Shown one piece after another: positions 63,413 to 64,000 of a stretch of 64,000 nucleotides of DNA. Source of the stretch: Limimaricola variabilis (GTDB lineage: Bacteria; Pseudomonadota; Alphaproteobacteria; Rhodobacterales; Rhodobacteraceae). Both the position numbers and the translations under genes were made by a program. The notes under the pieces are model-generated. The model saw only the letters and a program-made list of their open reading frames with translations, was not told the origin of the DNA and made no database searches. The DNA is taken from NCBI RefSeq assembly GCF_014195545.1, contig NZ_JACIBX010000011.1, positions 1-64,000 of the forward strand, given 5' to 3'. Position 1 is the first letter of the stretch, and every line of letters begins with the position of its first letter.

Positions 63413-64000
63413 ATGACACGCCCCTTCTTCCTCGCGCCGCTGCTCCTCGCCCTCGGATCGCTGCTGCCCGCCGCCGCCCCCGCCGGGCCGGTCGACGACA
63501 TCGTGCGGCTCGACCTGCTGCCCGGCTGGCGCGATGCGGACGGCACCCAGTTTGCTGGCTTCCGGATCACCCTCGCCGAAGGGTGGAAGACCTATTGGCG
63601 CGCCCCGGGCGAGGCGGGCATCCCGCCTCTGGTTGACTGGCAGGGCTCGCGCAATGTCGCGGGCGCCGCCTTCCACTGGCCGGTGCCCGAGATCTTCCAT
63701 GTCGGTGGTTTCGAGACCTACGGCTATTCCGATCAGGTGGTGCTGCCGGTCGAGATCGCGCCCGCCCGTGCGGGTGCCCCCGTGCGGATCGAGGGGGTGC
63801 TTGAACTGGGCGTCTGCCAGGATGTCTGCGTGCCGGTCGCGCTCGACTTCGCCGCGGATCTGCCGATGAGCGAGACGCGTGACCCGGCGCTGGCGCTGGC
63901 GCTGGCGGACCGGGCGATGACGCCCGAGGAGGCCGGGCTCGGCACGGCGCGCTGCACGGTCGGCCCCGCTGCCAAGGGCATCGCCCTGCGGGCCGAGATC
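63413..64000 (+). CDS. DsbD-like thiol:disulfide interchange protein, N-terminal part (cut by window end)
   Basis: At least 196 residues of an exported protein. A signal peptide (1-25) ends near APAG. The N-terminal DsbD-alpha-like (DUF255/DsbC-like) beta domain has [16 protein letters not shown] near 56, a tyrosine-rich strand, and the paired cysteines [10 protein letters not shown] near 127-136. The reading frame is open to the end of the window, so membrane and C-terminal thioredoxin parts, if any, are unseen. It fits with the nearby TlpA-like thioredoxin. Confidence 0.85.
   Translation, partial: MTRPFFLAPLLLALGSLLPAAAPAGPVDDIVRLDLLPGWRDADGTQFAGFRITLAEGWKTYWRAPGEAGIPPLVDWQGSRNVAGAAFHWPVPEIFHVGGFETYGYSDQVVLPVEIAPARAGAPVRIEGVLELGVCQDVCVPVALDFAADLPMSETRDPALALALADRAMTPEEAGLGTARCTVGPAAKGIALRAEI

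Overview
The window comes from a GC-rich alphaproteobacterium, most likely a member of the Rhodobacterales (Roseobacter/Paracoccaceae type). The evidence is the base composition, the alphaproteobacterial initiator tRNA with its C1-A72 mismatch, an aa3-type cytochrome oxidase subunit IV, a TIGR02302-type protein beside lysA and argH, the phaA/phaB pair, and pgsA-moaD-moaE next to uvrC. Species cannot be named from this sequence. No insertion sequence, prophage, integrase or CRISPR array was seen.

Region 1 (1-27.3 kb) is an accessory surface-polysaccharide locus. It starts just after a cut-off initiator tRNA and about 0.8 kb of gene-free DNA with a good promoter candidate. The forward genes are a priming sugar transferase, an O-antigen-ligase/Wzy-like polymerase, a secreted glycosidase-like protein with an RTX-like tail, a GT2 and a Wzx-like flippase. 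Most are joined by 4-base stop/start overlaps. The locus then carries a polyketide/non-ribosomal peptide cassette: a 2080-residue type I PKS (KS-AT-KR-DH-ACP-TE), a GT2, a 1515-residue formyltransferase/NRPS whose adenylation domain is split by a luciferase-like monooxygenase, and its own phosphopantetheinyl transferase. A Wzz-like chain-length protein follows. A convergent reverse-strand operon encodes a Gfo/Idh/MocA oxidoreductase, an epimerase, a GT4, a GT2 and a CpsD-like kinase. A WecG/TagA-type transferase closes the locus. The simplest reading is a polysaccharide whose repeat unit or a sugar on it carries a small formylated aminoacyl-polyketide group. The link between the PKS/NRPS and the polysaccharide is inferred from gene order only.

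Region 2 (27.4-39.3 kb) is mostly housekeeping: an ABC-2 exporter, an SppA-like protease, a tiny zinc-ribbon membrane protein, a Na/Ca-type exchanger, a pteridine-reductase-like SDR, uvrC, pgsA, moaD, moaE, a degenerate EAL protein with a probable frameshift, and phaA-patatin-phaB.

Region 3 (39.3-64 kb) is core genome: a DUF465 protein, a TrmN6-like methyltransferase, a DUF2007 protein, polyprenyl synthase, ispE, a TPR protein, ETF-ubiquinone oxidoreductase, greA, mobA, a lipoprotein, cytochrome oxidase subunit IV, accA, a PPOX flavoprotein, an acyltransferase, ftsE/ftsX, a zinc-ribbon acidic protein, a TIGR02302-type protein, lysA, argH, a TlpA-like thioredoxin, a YqgE-type protein and the start of a DsbD-like gene cut by the window end.
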